A stretch of 64,000 bases of DNA. Origin: Mesorhizobium sp. DCY119 (lineage in GTDB: Bacteria > Pseudomonadota > Alphaproteobacteria > Rhizobiales > Rhizobiaceae). Below are positions 1-9,274 of the stretch, one piece after another. Numbering within the stretch: the first letter of the stretch is position 1; each line of letters starts with the position of its first letter. A program made the translations under genes and the position numbers. The stretch covers positions 1,233,501 to 1,297,500 of the forward strand of contig NZ_CP031834.1 in assembly GCF_003590645.1 (NCBI RefSeq). Direction: 5' to 3'. The notes beneath the pieces are model-generated. The model was given only the letters and a program-made list of their open reading frames with translations. It was not told where the DNA came from and did no database searches.

Positions 1-260
1 AGCCGGGTCGAGAACTCGAACTTGCCGCTCTCGATCTCTTTCAAAATCGTGTTCAGGCCGTGAGCGATTTTTTCTTGATCTTTCTCCTCAATGATGCCCG
101 TTTCCGCGAGCATTTCGGAGTGGGCGATCGAGCCGCGGATGTCCTGCGCGTAGAGCTTTTTGTCGAAGCCGATGGAGGCGTTGATCGCCTCCATGATCGC
201 CGCGGGCCCCGAGGCAAATCGTCCGCCCCACATCGCGTTGCTGGCCTTCTTGTCGCTCAT
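1..260 (-). CDS. argH: argininosuccinate lyase, N-terminal part (runs off the window)
   Basis: On the minus strand the ATG at 260 opens a frame beginning [19 protein letters not shown], the typical start of argininosuccinate lyase (last step of arginine synthesis, cytosolic, cleaves argininosuccinate to arginine and fumarate). About 86 codons are present and the frame is open to the window edge, so the catalytic core lies outside. The WGGRF motif and the following [21 protein letters not shown] stretch (substrate-binding domain 1) are seen directly. It is divergent from the tlpA-like gene with a 31-bp gap, so the two promoters must overlap. Confidence 0.93.
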   Translation of the reverse strand, partial: MSDKKASNAMWGGRFASGPAAIMEAINASIGFDKKLYAQDIRGSIAHSEMLAETGIIEEKDQEKIAHGLNTILKEIESGKFEFSTR

Positions 261-291
261 CGTGATAACCGGGCTCCGGAGAAAAAAGTGA

Positions 292-1005
292 ATGGCTGAC
301 GGAAAGAAACTCATACCGACTGCGCGCCTGCTGGTCATGGCAGCGATTGCAGGCGCATTTGCCGGCGCGGTGGTGGTATATGCCAGCGTTACCTTGTCTG
401 GCAACAAGGCTCCGGCATCGGCGCCTCAGCAGGTGGCCGTTGCCCCTGCCGCTCCCGAAAACACCGCCGACAACGCCGTCTGCGCGGCAAAGTCTGACAA
501 GGTCAAGGTGGTCGGTGCGGCAGCCAAAGGTGAGGTCGCCGCCATGCTGCCGGCCGATCCGCCGCAATCGCTGAAGGGCCTCGCCTTCAAGTCTCCTGAC
601 GGCAAGCCGATGACGCTGGCCGACCATGCCGGCAAGACGCTGCTCATCAATCTGTGGGCAACTTGGTGCGCGCCCTGCCGCGCTGAAATGCCGGCGCTCA
701 ATGCGCTGCAAAAGGAAAAAGGCAGCGACAAGTTCGAGGTCGTCGCCATTAATGTCGATACCGGCGATGACGAGAAGCCGAAGAAGTTCCTCTCCGAGAT
801 CGGCGTCGATACGCTCGCGCTCTACCGCGACAACACGCTCGACCTGTTCAACGATCTCAAGAAGCGTGGGCTGGCGCTCGGCCTGCCGGTGACGCTGCTG
901 GTCGATGGCGAAGGCTGCCTGCTCGCCAACATGAACGGCCCGGCCGAATGGTCGAGCCCGGATGCGGCAGCGCTGATCGAGGCCGCGGCAGGCGGATCAG
1001 ACTGA
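292..1005 (+). CDS. tlpA: TlpA-type membrane-anchored thiol:disulfide oxidoreductase
   Basis: 237 aa. One N-terminal membrane segment (about residues 10-32) is followed by a periplasmic thioredoxin fold. The redox motif WCAPC is at residues 125-129 and the cis-proline region GLPVT at 197-201. Two further cysteines (about C64 and C209) match the extra structural disulfide known for rhizobial TlpA. The family reduces periplasmic partners during cytochrome oxidase biogenesis; that role here is by homology. The start ATG at 292 is preceded by GGAGAAAAAAG. Its 3' end overlaps the convergent c-di-GMP gene by 9 bp. Confidence 0.9.
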   Translation: MADGKKLIPTARLLVMAAIAGAFAGAVVVYASVTLSGNKAPASAPQQVAVAPAAPENTADNAVCAAKSDKVKVVGAAAKGEVAAMLPADPPQSLKGLAFKSPDGKPMTLADHAGKTLLINLWATWCAPCRAEMPALNALQKEKGSDKFEVVAINVDTGDDEKPKKFLSEIGVDTLALYRDNTLDLFNDLKKRGLALGLPVTLLVDGEGCLLANMNGPAEWSSPDAAALIEAAAGGSD

Positions 1006-3438
1006 CCGCAGCACGATCGGCTGAAGTACCGCCACACGGGCCTTGCGGCTGGCCGTGGCGGTCTGGCCCGGGGCTGTGACCGATACGCCGGTCAGCTCGC
1101 TGAACATTTCGATCGGCCCCGGCTTGCCGAGATAGTAGCCCTGGCCGATCTGGCAGTCCTCATCATCCAGGAATTTCAGTTCGCCGAGCGTTTCGACGCC
1201 TTCAGCCAGCACCGGCAGGCCGAGGCCTCGCCCAAGGCCGAGAACGGCGCGCACGATCGCTGCGACCTGGCCGTTGGTGTCCACCGACTTGATGAAGGAG
1301 CCATCGATCTTGATCTTGTCGAAGGGGAAGGCGCGCAGGTTTGAGAGCGAGGAATAGCCCGTTCCGAAATCGTCCATGGCCACCCGCACGCCCAGCGCCT
1401 TGATCTTTCTAAGGGTTGCCAGTGCGCGCGGCATGTCCTTCACGAGGGCCGTTTCGGTGATCTCCAGTTCGAGCCTACCCGGCGCGAGGCCTGTGTGAAC
1501 GAGCACCTCGTGAACCTTGCGGCTGAAATGCGGATTGTGAAGCTGCACCGCCGAGACATTGACCGCAACCGAAAGCGGGTTCTTCCAGCTGGCAGCCTCC
1601 TGGCAAGCCGTCGCCAAGACCCATTCGCCGATCTGGACGATGACGCCGCTGTCTTCCGCAACCGGGATGAACATGGCTGGCGAAACCTCGCCCCGTTCCG
1701 GGTGCTGCCAGCGGATCAGGGCTTCGAAACCGAGCATCTTGCCGCCGCTGATTTCCTTCTGGGGCTGGTAGACCAGGTAGAACTCGTCGCGGGCGATTGC
1801 CTGGCGCAGTTCGTGTTCCATCACGCGCTTGTCGCGTGCCTCGGCGCCCATCGACGCCTCGAAATAGCGGTATGTGTCCTTGCCTTCCGCCTTGGCGCGG
1901 TAGAGCGCGGTGTCGGCATGGCTGATAAGGGCGGTCTGATCGTCGGCATCCCGAGGATAAAGCGCAATGCCGATGCTGGTCGAAACCAGCCCTCCGCCAA
2001 TGGAGCGCCTGTTTTCCTCGCGCATCGCCGCCAGCACGTCGTCGGCAATGCGGCCGGCGGCCAGAGGGTCCGAGAGGTTGGGCGCTATGATGGCGAATTC
2101 GTCGCCGCCGAGGCGCGCCAGCATCTGCCCGCTGCGCAGAACGCTTGAGACACAGCGCGCGACGGTCTGCAGCATGGCGTCACCCGCGCCATGCCCGAAC
2201 AGGTCGTTCACTTCCTTGAACCGGTCGAGATCAAGCAGCAACAGCGCCAGATAGTCGCCTTTCCCGCTCAGTTTCATCGCTGCAATCTCGGCATCGAGCC
2301 GGCCGGAGAAATTCCGGCGATTGGCAAGCCCGGTGAGCGGATCGAAATGGGCGAGGCGCAGGATTTCCTGCTCCGCCGTCTTGCGTTCGCGGATGTCGCG
2401 GACGGCGACCACGGTATGTGGTTTGCCGCAATAATCGATGCTCCGGGCGATGAGTTCGACCGGAATGCTTTCGCCGTCACGGCTTTTCAGTTCGGCTTCC
2501 TGCGCCTGCTCGCCGAATTCCGGCAGGTTGGAGGCGGTGCGCTCGCCAAAGAGGTTGGAGAGCTGCATGGCGTTGAGCGTTTCGACCGGCTGACCGGTCA
2601 GCGTGGCAATGCTGTTATTGGCGCTGACGATGCGCGCGCCGTCGCAGACGATCAACCCCTCGACCGCGGCATTGGCCAGCCCGTGCATGCGCTCCGCTTC
2701 GATCTTCTGGCGGCGGAAGCGCAGGTCGATCGACAGGGCAATGCCGGAGAGAATGAGGATCACCAGGCTTGCGGCGGCAACAGCGAATGCCTGGGACAGG
2801 GGCTCGATCGTGGATTCGGAAATCTCGACCGAAGAATCCGGAATGATCGAGACTGCGGCCATCGCGACGAAATGCAGGGTGCAGATGGCAAGCGTCAGAA
2901 GCACGGCGCCGCCGAGTGTCGCCAGCGTGGACGGCCGACGGAGCACGACAAGGAGCGACAGCGCTGCCAGCGTTATTCCGCCCAGCAATGAAATGGCGAC
3001 AAGAAGCTGATCCCAGACGATCCGCCCCTGCACCTCGAAAGCGGCCATGCCGACAAAATGCATCGACGCGATGCCCGCACCAAGCAGGGCGCCGCCGACG
3101 AGATAATAATCGATACCGCCCCGCAGTGTGGCCACCCACATGCCGGCAGCCGTCAGGAACACGGCGGCGGCAAGCGAAAGGGCGGAAAGCTCGACATTGT
3201 AGGCGTTCGGGATGCCGGGCGAAAATGCAAGCATTGCGATGAAATGGGTCGCCCAGATGCCGAAGCCGGTCGCTGTCGCGGAAATCATTAGCCAGGCAAG
3301 CCGGTTGCCATTTCTGGACTGACCTACGTGATGGAGCAACTTGACTGCAGAAAACGAAGATATGGCGCAAATGAGCGCGGCGAGCGCGACAAGTCTCAGA
3401 TCGTGCTCGTTCACGATACAGTTGTAGACGGTCAGCAT
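997..3438 (-). CDS. MHYT-PAS-GGDEF-EAL c-di-GMP turnover protein
   Basis: 813 aa from the ATG at 3438 (a GTG at 3450 would add four residues). The N-terminal third has about seven membrane segments with repeated MHFV/THFI-like motifs, the MHYT sensor domain thought to bind a metal or a diatomic gas. A PAS segment (about 260-380) follows, then a GGDEF domain with intact LARLGGDEFAII, and an EAL domain with GFEALIRW and DDFGTGYSSL. Both catalytic motifs look intact, so it could make and degrade c-di-GMP; which activity dominates cannot be read from sequence. It stands alone, convergent with tlpA and divergent from ugpB. Confidence 0.92.
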   Translation of the reverse strand: MLTVYNCIVNEHDLRLVALAALICAISSFSAVKLLHHVGQSRNGNRLAWLMISATATGFGIWATHFIAMLAFSPGIPNAYNVELSALSLAAAVFLTAAGMWVATLRGGIDYYLVGGALLGAGIASMHFVGMAAFEVQGRIVWDQLLVAISLLGGITLAALSLLVVLRRPSTLATLGGAVLLTLAICTLHFVAMAAVSIIPDSSVEISESTIEPLSQAFAVAAASLVILILSGIALSIDLRFRRQKIEAERMHGLANAAVEGLIVCDGARIVSANNSIATLTGQPVETLNAMQLSNLFGERTASNLPEFGEQAQEAELKSRDGESIPVELIARSIDYCGKPHTVVAVRDIRERKTAEQEILRLAHFDPLTGLANRRNFSGRLDAEIAAMKLSGKGDYLALLLLDLDRFKEVNDLFGHGAGDAMLQTVARCVSSVLRSGQMLARLGGDEFAIIAPNLSDPLAAGRIADDVLAAMREENRRSIGGGLVSTSIGIALYPRDADDQTALISHADTALYRAKAEGKDTYRYFEASMGAEARDKRVMEHELRQAIARDEFYLVYQPQKEISGGKMLGFEALIRWQHPERGEVSPAMFIPVAEDSGVIVQIGEWVLATACQEAASWKNPLSVAVNVSAVQLHNPHFSRKVHEVLVHTGLAPGRLELEITETALVKDMPRALATLRKIKALGVRVAMDDFGTGYSSLSNLRAFPFDKIKIDGSFIKSVDTNGQVAAIVRAVLGLGRGLGLPVLAEGVETLGELKFLDDEDCQIGQGYYLGKPGPIEMFSELTGVSVTAPGQTATASRKARVAVLQPIVLRSV

Positions 3439-3758
3439 TTCCAATTCCACCCAATCTATTGGAAATAAACAAGCTAATGTTGAATATTAGCCGTATATAA
3501 TTGAAGGATCGGTTAAATTTGCTTTCAACCTGTGGGCGTTACTTTTGCCGAATTCAAGCGTTTTCTGGCGAGGTGCGGATCAATTCGAAAGCCGGCTTAC
3601 GAAAACGTCCGGAGCGAACAACGATGGGAAACGAAATCCACACGAAACTGAGGCGAAATTCATCGGAGTGTAACAAAACGGTTGTCGCACTGTCACAATC
3701 GACCGATACTCCCCGTTGCGAGACTAACCCTTTCGCCAAGTAAAAACGGGAGAGAAAC
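3439..3758. other. intergenic region between the c-di-GMP gene and ugpB
   Basis: About 320 bp, clearly A+T-richer than the flanking genes around 3440-3530. It must hold the divergent promoters. I see no convincing gene: the short frame across 3501-3743 has no family resemblance and no good ribosome binding site. A possible Pho box lies at 3668-3699. Confidence 0.7.
3668..3699 (+). promoter_or_regulatory. possible Pho box upstream of ugpB
   Basis: TGTAACA at 3669 and TGTCACA at 3691 are spaced 22 bp apart (twice the 11-bp Pho-box period), and TGTCGCA starts at 3683. The middle in-phase repeat is poor. Rhizobial ugp operons are known to be PhoB-activated under phosphate limitation, so position and content fit, but the match is imperfect. 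Confidence 0.4.
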
Positions 3759-5069
3759 ATGAAATTTCAAGGCGTTGCGGCCGGTATTGCCGCGTCTTTC
3801 ACCCTGCTTTCGACATCGTCCGCATTCGCCGTGACCGAGATTTCCTGGTGGCATGCCATGACCGGCGCCAACAATGAGGTCGTCGAGACGCTGTCAAAGG
3901 AATTCAACGAGAGCCAGAGCGAGTACAAGGTCGTTCCCGTCTTCAAGGGAACCTATCCGGAGACGCTGAACGCCGGCATCGCCGCCTACCGCGCCAAGCA
4001 GCCGCCGGCGATCATGCAGGTGTTCGACGCCGGCACGGGCGTCATGATGGCCGCCGAAGGCGCGATCAAGCCGGTCGCCGACATCCTCTCCATGGGCGGC
4101 AAGCCTTTCGACAAGAGCCAGTATCTGCCAGGCATCGTCGCCTATTATTCGAAGCCCGACGGCACCATCCTGTCCTTCCCGTACAATTCCTCGTCGCCGA
4201 TCCTCTATTACAACAAGGATATCTTCCAGAAAGCCGGTCTCGACGTCGACAATCCGCCCAAGACTTGGCCGGAAGTCTGGGATGCGGCCAAGAAGATCAA
4301 GACCAGCGGTGCCGCACCCTGCGGCTACACCTCGACCTGGCTGACCTGGATCCACACCGAGAATTTCGCTGCCTGGAACAACCTGTCCTTCGGCACCAAT
4401 GAGAACGGCATCGCCGGTCCGGACGTCCAGCTGAAGATCAACGCGCCGCTGTTCGTGAAGCATTTCCAGGAACTGGCAGACCTCGCCAAGGACGGCACGT
4501 TCAAATATGGCGGCCGCACATCGGAAGCCAAGCAGATCTTCCTCGCCGGCGAATGCGGCATCTTCACCGAATCCTCGGGCGGTCTCGGCGACATCGCAAA
4601 ATCCGGCATGAACTACGGCACCGGCCAGCTTCCTTACGAGCCGGAAGCGCAGGGCGCGCCGCAGAACACCACGCCTGGCGGCGCCAGCCTCTGGGTCTTC
4701 GCCGGCAAGTCAGACGATGAATACAAGGGCGTTGCCGCCTTCTTCAACTTCCTGTCCACGACCGAAATCCAGGCCCGTCTGCATCAGGTGTCCGGCTATC
4801 TGCCGGTAACGCTCGCCGCTTATGAGAAGACCAAGGCCGACGGTTTCTATGACAAGAACCCGGCCCGCGAAATCCCGATCAAGCAGATGATGGGCAAGGC
4901 ACCGACCGAAAACTCGAAGGGCGTGCGCCTGGCCAATCTTCCGCAGGTTCGCGACATCGAGAACGAGGAGTTCGAGAAGATGCTGGCCGGCGACCAGACC
5001 GCCCAGCAGGCGCTCGACAAGGCCGTCGAACGCGGCAACGCCGCGATCCAGCAGGCCATCGGCAACTAA
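3759..5069 (+). CDS. ugpB: sn-glycerol-3-phosphate ABC transporter, periplasmic binding protein
   Basis: 436 aa. An N-terminal signal peptide (about 1-24, ending SSAFA) precedes a mature protein opening with VTEISWWHAMTGANNE, typical of UgpB in the extracellular solute-binding family 1. It captures glycerol-3-phosphate or glycerophosphodiesters in the periplasm. The RBS is GGGAGAG before the ATG at 3759. It is first in ugpBAEC and is followed by a strong stem-loop, an arrangement often seen where the binding protein is made in excess over the membrane subunits. Confidence 0.95.
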   Translation: MKFQGVAAGIAASFTLLSTSSAFAVTEISWWHAMTGANNEVVETLSKEFNESQSEYKVVPVFKGTYPETLNAGIAAYRAKQPPAIMQVFDAGTGVMMAAEGAIKPVADILSMGGKPFDKSQYLPGIVAYYSKPDGTILSFPYNSSSPILYYNKDIFQKAGLDVDNPPKTWPEVWDAAKKIKTSGAAPCGYTSTWLTWIHTENFAAWNNLSFGTNENGIAGPDVQLKINAPLFVKHFQELADLAKDGTFKYGGRTSEAKQIFLAGECGIFTESSGGLGDIAKSGMNYGTGQLPYEPEAQGAPQNTTPGGASLWVFAGKSDDEYKGVAAFFNFLSTTEIQARLHQVSGYLPVTLAAYEKTKADGFYDKNPAREIPIKQMMGKAPTENSKGVRLANLPQVRDIENEEFEKMLAGDQTAQQALDKAVERGNAAIQQAIGN

Positions 5070-5086
5070 CGACAAGACCTCGACGA

Positions 5087-5120
5087 AAGCCATCCGCGCG
5101 ATATCTCGTGCGGATGGCTT
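5087..5120 (+). repeat. stem-loop between ugpB and ugpA
   Basis: AAGCCATCCGC (5087-5097) is perfectly complementary to GCGGATGGCTT (5110-5120), with a 12-nt loop that can pair further. No T-run follows, so it looks more like an mRNA-stabilising or processing hairpin that raises ugpB expression than a full terminator. Confidence 0.75.
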
Positions 5121-5141
5121 GACTATCAAGCGGAGGAAGCC

Positions 5142-6026
5142 CTGTCCCCACGCGTCACTTTCCCCAACAAGTTCCTGCCCTATCTCCTGGTCGCGCCACA
5201 ACTCGCCATCACGGCGATCTTCTTCTATTGGCCGGCAGGGCAGGCGCTCTATCAGTCGATGCTGCGCGAGGACCCGTTCGGGCTGAATTCGAAATTCGTC
5301 TGGTTCGACAATTTTGCGCGCGTTCTTTCCGATCCCAACTACGTCAATTCGCTGAAGGTCACGGTGGTCTTCTCGCTGGCCACGGCCTTTGTCTCCATGG
5401 CAGTGGCGCTGCTGCTTGCGGTGATGGCCGACAAGGTCATTCGCGGGCGCGGCATCTACCGCACGCTGATGATCTGGCCCTATGCCGTGGCCCCGGCGAT
5501 TGCCGGCATGTTGTGGCTGTTCCTGTTCAATCCGTCGATCGGCACGCTTGCCTACGGGCTGCGCTGGCTGGGATTCGACTGGAACCCGCTGCTCGACGGC
5601 ACGGACGCCATGGTGCTTGTGGTGACAGCAGCCTCATGGAAGCAGATCAGCTACAATTTCCTGTTCTTCGTCGCCGGACTTCAGGCCATACCGAAAACAC
5701 TGATCGAGGCGGCTGCCATCGACGGCGCCGGCGAGACGAAACGCTTCTGGACGATCGTCTTTCCGCTGCTGGCGCCGACGACCTTCTTCCTCCTCGTCGT
5801 CAACACCGTCTACGCCTTCTTCGACACCTTCGGCATCATCCACGCCGTCACCGGGGGCGGGCCGGGCAAGGCCACCGAAACGCTGGTCTACAAGGTCTAC
5901 AATGACGGCTTCGTCAATCTGATCCTCGGCGATTCAGCGGCACAGTCGGTGATCCTGATGGTGATCGTGATCGGGCTAACCGCCTTCCAGTTCCGCTTCG
6001 TGGAGAAGAAGGTGCATTATGGGTGA
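5142..6026 (+). CDS. ugpA: glycerol-3-phosphate ABC transporter permease UgpA (apparent CTG start)
   Basis: About 294 aa if read from CTG at 5142. The N-terminal residues [15 protein letters not shown] and first membrane segment, typical of UgpA, are coded upstream of the first ATG (5253). I found no in-frame ATG, GTG or TTG between the ugpB stop and 5142, whereas GGAGGA at 5132-5137 sits 4 nt before the CTG. Starting at 5253 would lose the first transmembrane helix. The BPD permease loop [14 protein letters not shown] is present near the C-terminal third. It is an inner-membrane subunit paired with UgpE. Either a rare CTG start or a sequencing error in the start region explains this. Confidence 0.88.
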   Translation: MSPRVTFPNKFLPYLLVAPQLAITAIFFYWPAGQALYQSMLREDPFGLNSKFVWFDNFARVLSDPNYVNSLKVTVVFSLATAFVSMAVALLLAVMADKVIRGRGIYRTLMIWPYAVAPAIAGMLWLFLFNPSIGTLAYGLRWLGFDWNPLLDGTDAMVLVVTAASWKQISYNFLFFVAGLQAIPKTLIEAAAIDGAGETKRFWTIVFPLLAPTTFFLLVVNTVYAFFDTFGIIHAVTGGGPGKATETLVYKVYNDGFVNLILGDSAAQSVILMVIVIGLTAFQFRFVEKKVHYG

Positions 6027-6250
6027 TCCTTCGAGGCTCTCCTTCGACAAGCTCAGGATCGCACCTCAGGATGAGGGAAGTTTGCGCGACGTTTCCCTCC
6101 CCCTTGAGGGGAGGGTGGCCGCGAAGCGGTCGGGTGGGGTCGTTGCGGCAGGGCGCCATCGCTTTGCCTGCTCGACCGTATGGGCGGTGCCTTCTGTGGT
6201 GACCCCCTCCGCCCCCTTCGGCGGCACCTCCCCCTCAAGGGGGGAGGAGG
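6027..6250. repeat. palindromic intergenic repeat inserted between ugpA and ugpE
   Basis: The 228-bp gap carries a GC-rich palindromic unit: CCTCCCC-CTTGA-GGGGAGG at 6096-6114 and a matching arm CCTCCCCCTCAAGGGGGGAGG at 6227-6247, with complementary segments between. Before it, 6027-6085 holds a second small repeat-like stretch (CCTTCGAGG ... CCTCAGGATGAGG). Such REP/MITE-like elements are common between Rhizobiales genes. No gene is seen. The right arm forms the ribosome binding site of ugpE. Confidence 0.8.
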
Positions 6251-6254
6251 GCGC

Positions 6255-7103
6255 ATGATCGGCTCATCCCCCATCCGCACCTTCATCGCGCATGCCGTGC
6301 TGATCCTCGGCATCCTGATCGTCGCATTCCCGATCTACTACACATTCGTCGCGTCGACCCATTCGCTGCAGACGATCCTGCGCCCGCCGCTGCCGCTGCT
6401 GCCCGGCGACCGCTTCTGGGAGAACTATTCGACCGCGCTGTTCGGCGGCATCGGCCGTATCGGCGGTGTGTCGGTCGGCACGCTGCTGTTCAACACGACG
6501 GTGGTGGCGCTGGCGATTGCCATCGGCAAGATCGTCATCTCGATCCTGTCGGCCTATGCGATCGTGTTCTTCCGCTTTCCCTTCCGCATGACCTTCTTCT
6601 GGCTGATCTTCATCACGCTGATGCTGCCGGTCGAAGTGCGCATCCTGCCGACCTACAAGGTGATGGTCGATTTCGGCCTGATCGACACCTATACCGGCCT
6701 GACGCTGCCGCTGATGGCCTCGGCCACCGCGACTTTGCTGTTCCGCCAGTTCTTCCTGACAATCCCGGGCGAACTGGTCGAGGCCGCGCGCGTCGATGGT
6801 GCGGGACCGTGGCGCTTCTTCAAGGATATCCTGCTGCCGCTGTCGAAGACCAATATCGCGGCGCTGTTCGTCATCCTCTTCATCTACGGCTGGACGCAGT
6901 ATCTGTGGCCGCTGCTCGTCACCAACCGCAACGATATGAACACGATCGTCATTGCGCTTCGCAAGATGATTTCCTTTGCCGACGCCGACACGGAATGGCA
7001 CCTCATCATGGTCACCTGCATGCTGGCCATCGCCCCGCCGATCCTCGTCGTCGTTCTGATGCAGCGCTGGTTCGTGCGCGGCCTCGTCGATACGGAGAAA
7101 TAA
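6255..7103 (+). CDS. ugpE: glycerol-3-phosphate ABC transporter permease UgpE
   Basis: 282 aa from the ATG at 6255. The longer frame from 6180 only translates the repeat. The protein opens [21 protein letters not shown], has six predicted membrane helices and the permease signature [14 protein letters not shown]. It is the second inner-membrane subunit of the Ugp importer. Its Shine-Dalgarno (GGGGGGAGGAGGG, 6239-6251) is supplied by the palindromic repeat and could be masked in the repeat's hairpin. The stop overlaps the ugpC start (TAATG). Confidence 0.94.
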   Translation: MIGSSPIRTFIAHAVLILGILIVAFPIYYTFVASTHSLQTILRPPLPLLPGDRFWENYSTALFGGIGRIGGVSVGTLLFNTTVVALAIAIGKIVISILSAYAIVFFRFPFRMTFFWLIFITLMLPVEVRILPTYKVMVDFGLIDTYTGLTLPLMASATATLLFRQFFLTIPGELVEAARVDGAGPWRFFKDILLPLSKTNIAALFVILFIYGWTQYLWPLLVTNRNDMNTIVIALRKMISFADADTEWHLIMVTCMLAIAPPILVVVLMQRWFVRGLVDTEK

Positions 7104-8167
7104 TGGCTACCGTCGATCTGAACGATGTGAAGAAGGTCTATGCGGGTGGCGTGGAAGCGGTGAAGGGCGTCTCCATCGCCATTCCCGACAAGGCGCTGTG
7201 CGTGCTGGTCGGCCCGTCGGGCTGCGGCAAGTCCACGCTTTTGCGCATGATTGCCGGGCTGGAGACGATCTCGTCGGGTGACGTGTCGATAGACGGCAAG
7301 GTGGTCAACACGATCGGCCCCGCCGAGCGCGACATCGCCATGGTGTTCCAGAACTACGCGCTCTATCCGCATATGAAGGTCTACGACAACATGGCCTACG
7401 GCCTGCGCAACCGCGGCATGCCGAAGGACGAGATCGACCGGCGCGTGCGCGAGACGGCCAAGACGCTCGAACTCGCCGCCCTGCTCGACCGTCGCCCGCG
7501 CGAGCTTTCCGGCGGCCAGCGCCAGCGCGTCGCCATGGGCCGCGCCATCGTGCGCAGCCCGAAGGTGTTCCTGTTCGACGAGCCGTTGTCGAACCTTGAT
7601 GCCAAGCTGCGCGGCCAGATGCGGGTCGAGATCAAGAACCTGCAACGCTCTCTCGGTGTCACCTCGGTCTATGTCACGCACGACCAGCTCGAGGCGATGA
7701 CGCTGGCGGACGTGCTGGTGGTCATGAATGGCGGTCTGGTCGAACAGTCCGGCAATCCGCTCGACATCTACGAAAAGCCGGCCTCGACCTTCGTCGCGAG
7801 CTTCATCGGCGCGCCGCCGATGAACCTGCTTGCGGTGCAGGCAGGCGGCAAGGGGCTTTCCTTTGGCGACGGTTCGCCTGTTGGCATCTCAGGCCCGGCC
7901 GGTGCCGTCACGCTCGGCGTTCGCCCGGAAGATGCCGATGTCGCCTTCGGACCGGATGTGCCGAAAGGTGCCGTGGTGCTCCCTGCAAAGGTGGAAGCGG
8001 TCGAGCCGGTCGGTTCGGAAAGTTTTCTATATTGCGCCGCTGGCGGTCAGCGGATCGTGGTGCGTGTCGGGGGCCGCGCTACCGCCAAGCCCGGCGATGA
8101 ATTGCGTGTCGTCGCGAAGGCCGAAAAGCTGCACTGGTTCGATGGAGCGGGCAAGCGGGTGGAGTAG
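7103..8167 (+). CDS. ugpC: glycerol-3-phosphate ABC transporter ATP-binding protein
   Basis: 354 aa from the ATG at 7103, which shares one base with the ugpE stop; an upstream in-frame extension lies inside ugpE and is rejected. Walker [10 protein letters not shown] (37-45), signature LSGGQRQR and Walker [13 protein letters not shown] are intact, followed by the C-terminal TOBE domain of the MalK/UgpC subfamily. It powers import through UgpAE. It is the last gene of ugpBAEC; a palindromic repeat follows immediately. Confidence 0.95.
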   Translation: MATVDLNDVKKVYAGGVEAVKGVSIAIPDKALCVLVGPSGCGKSTLLRMIAGLETISSGDVSIDGKVVNTIGPAERDIAMVFQNYALYPHMKVYDNMAYGLRNRGMPKDEIDRRVRETAKTLELAALLDRRPRELSGGQRQRVAMGRAIVRSPKVFLFDEPLSNLDAKLRGQMRVEIKNLQRSLGVTSVYVTHDQLEAMTLADVLVVMNGGLVEQSGNPLDIYEKPASTFVASFIGAPPMNLLAVQAGGKGLSFGDGSPVGISGPAGAVTLGVRPEDADVAFGPDVPKGAVVLPAKVEAVEPVGSESFLYCAAGGQRIVVRVGGRATAKPGDELRVVAKAEKLHWFDGAGKRVE

Positions 8168-8262
8168 ATCGCCCCTCACCCTTAGGGAGGCGTCAGCGTT
8201 GGAGCTTCGTCCTTCTCCCCGTTTACGGGGAGAAGTGCCGGCAGGCGGATGAGGGGCAGCTA
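8168..8262. repeat. palindromic intergenic repeat after ugpC
   Basis: An outer inverted pair GCCCCTCA / TGAGGGGC encloses a hairpin CTTCTCCCC-GTTTAC-type core at 8212-8235 (12-nt arms, perfect). It is the same family as the elements at 49439-49610, which share the CTCCCCGTTTACGGGGAG core and the GCCCCTCA ends. It may also terminate the ugp or hbdA transcripts, which converge here. Confidence 0.75.
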
Positions 8263-8276
8263 CAATAGGGATCGTA

Positions 8277-9158
8277 TTACCGCGTCGGCACCGGGTGTTC
8301 GCCGCGATAGTCATAGAAACCACGTCCGGTCTTGCGGCCGAGCCAGCCGGCTTCGACATATTTCACCAGCAGCGGGCAGGGGCGGTACTTCGAGTCCGAC
8401 AGTCCGTCATGCAGCACCTGCATGATCGACAGGCAGGTGTCCAGGCCAATGAAATCGGCAAGCTGGAGCGGGCCCATAGGATGGTTGGCGCCGAGCTTCA
8501 TCGCCGTGTCGATCGCGTCGACCGAACCAACGCCTTCATACAGCGTATAGATCGCCTCGTTGATCATCGGCAGCAGGATGCGGTTGACGATGAACGCCGG
8601 AAAATCCTCCGAGACGGTGGTCGTCTTGTCGAGCTTGTGGACGAATTCCTTGGCGGCCTCGAACGTCTCGTTCTCGGTGGCGATGCCGCGCACCAGTTCC
8701 ACCAGCTTCATCACCGGCACCGGGTTCATGAAGTGGATGCCGATGAACCGTTCCGGCCGGTCGGTCTGGGCGGCCAGCCGGGTGATCGAGATCGAGGAAG
8801 TGTTGGTGGCGAGGATCGCTTCCGGGTTCAGCTGCGGGCAAAGCTGCGCATAGATCTTGCGCTTGACGGTCTCGTCCTCGGTCGCCGCCTCGATGACGAG
8901 ATCGGCGCCTGCGAGATCGGCCATGGTGGGGGCCGCTTCTATGCGCCCCAGCGCTTCCTGCCGGGCCTTGTCCTCGAGCTTTCCGCCGGCGACCTGGCGG
9001 GCAAGGTTACCGCTGATCGTGGCGATGCCCTTCTGGATGTTGTCGCCGGAAATATCGTAGAGCAGCACCTTGTAGCCCGAAAGGGCCGAGACATGGGCTA
9101 TGCCGCTGCCCATTTGGCCTGCGCCGATGATGCCGATCGTCTCGATGGTAGCACTCAT
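8277..9158 (-). CDS. hbdA: 3-hydroxybutyryl-CoA dehydrogenase
   Basis: 293 aa from the ATG at 9158 ([17 protein letters not shown]); a longer frame to 9209 lacks support. The Rossmann motif GAGQMGSG is near residue 12. The NTSSISIT and [15 protein letters not shown] stretches are characteristic of the short-chain 3-hydroxyacyl-CoA dehydrogenase family, and the length is typical. It interconverts 3-hydroxybutyryl-CoA and acetoacetyl-CoA in fatty acid or polyhydroxybutyrate metabolism. It lies downstream of etfB-etfA on the same strand, consistent with coupling acyl-CoA oxidation to the ETF electron carrier. Confidence 0.93.
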   Translation of the reverse strand: MSATIETIGIIGAGQMGSGIAHVSALSGYKVLLYDISGDNIQKGIATISGNLARQVAGGKLEDKARQEALGRIEAAPTMADLAGADLVIEAATEDETVKRKIYAQLCPQLNPEAILATNTSSISITRLAAQTDRPERFIGIHFMNPVPVMKLVELVRGIATENETFEAAKEFVHKLDKTTTVSEDFPAFIVNRILLPMINEAIYTLYEGVGSVDAIDTAMKLGANHPMGPLQLADFIGLDTCLSIMQVLHDGLSDSKYRPCPLLVKYVEAGWLGRKTGRGFYDYRGEHPVPTR

Positions 9159-9274
9159 TACACTGATCCCGTCATGGAGCCTTTTTGGCTCGTCTTTTGT
9201 GCAGTGCAAACTAAAAGAGCGGGGAGACTTCGTCTACCCCGCTCCCATGATTTTGTGCGCTACCTGTTCTAAAG

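Noticed and set aside
1495..2148. Open frame of about 217 codons opposite the c-di-GMP gene
   Set aside because: It is the antisense shadow of a gene with intact GGDEF and EAL domains, has no ribosome binding site and no family resemblance.
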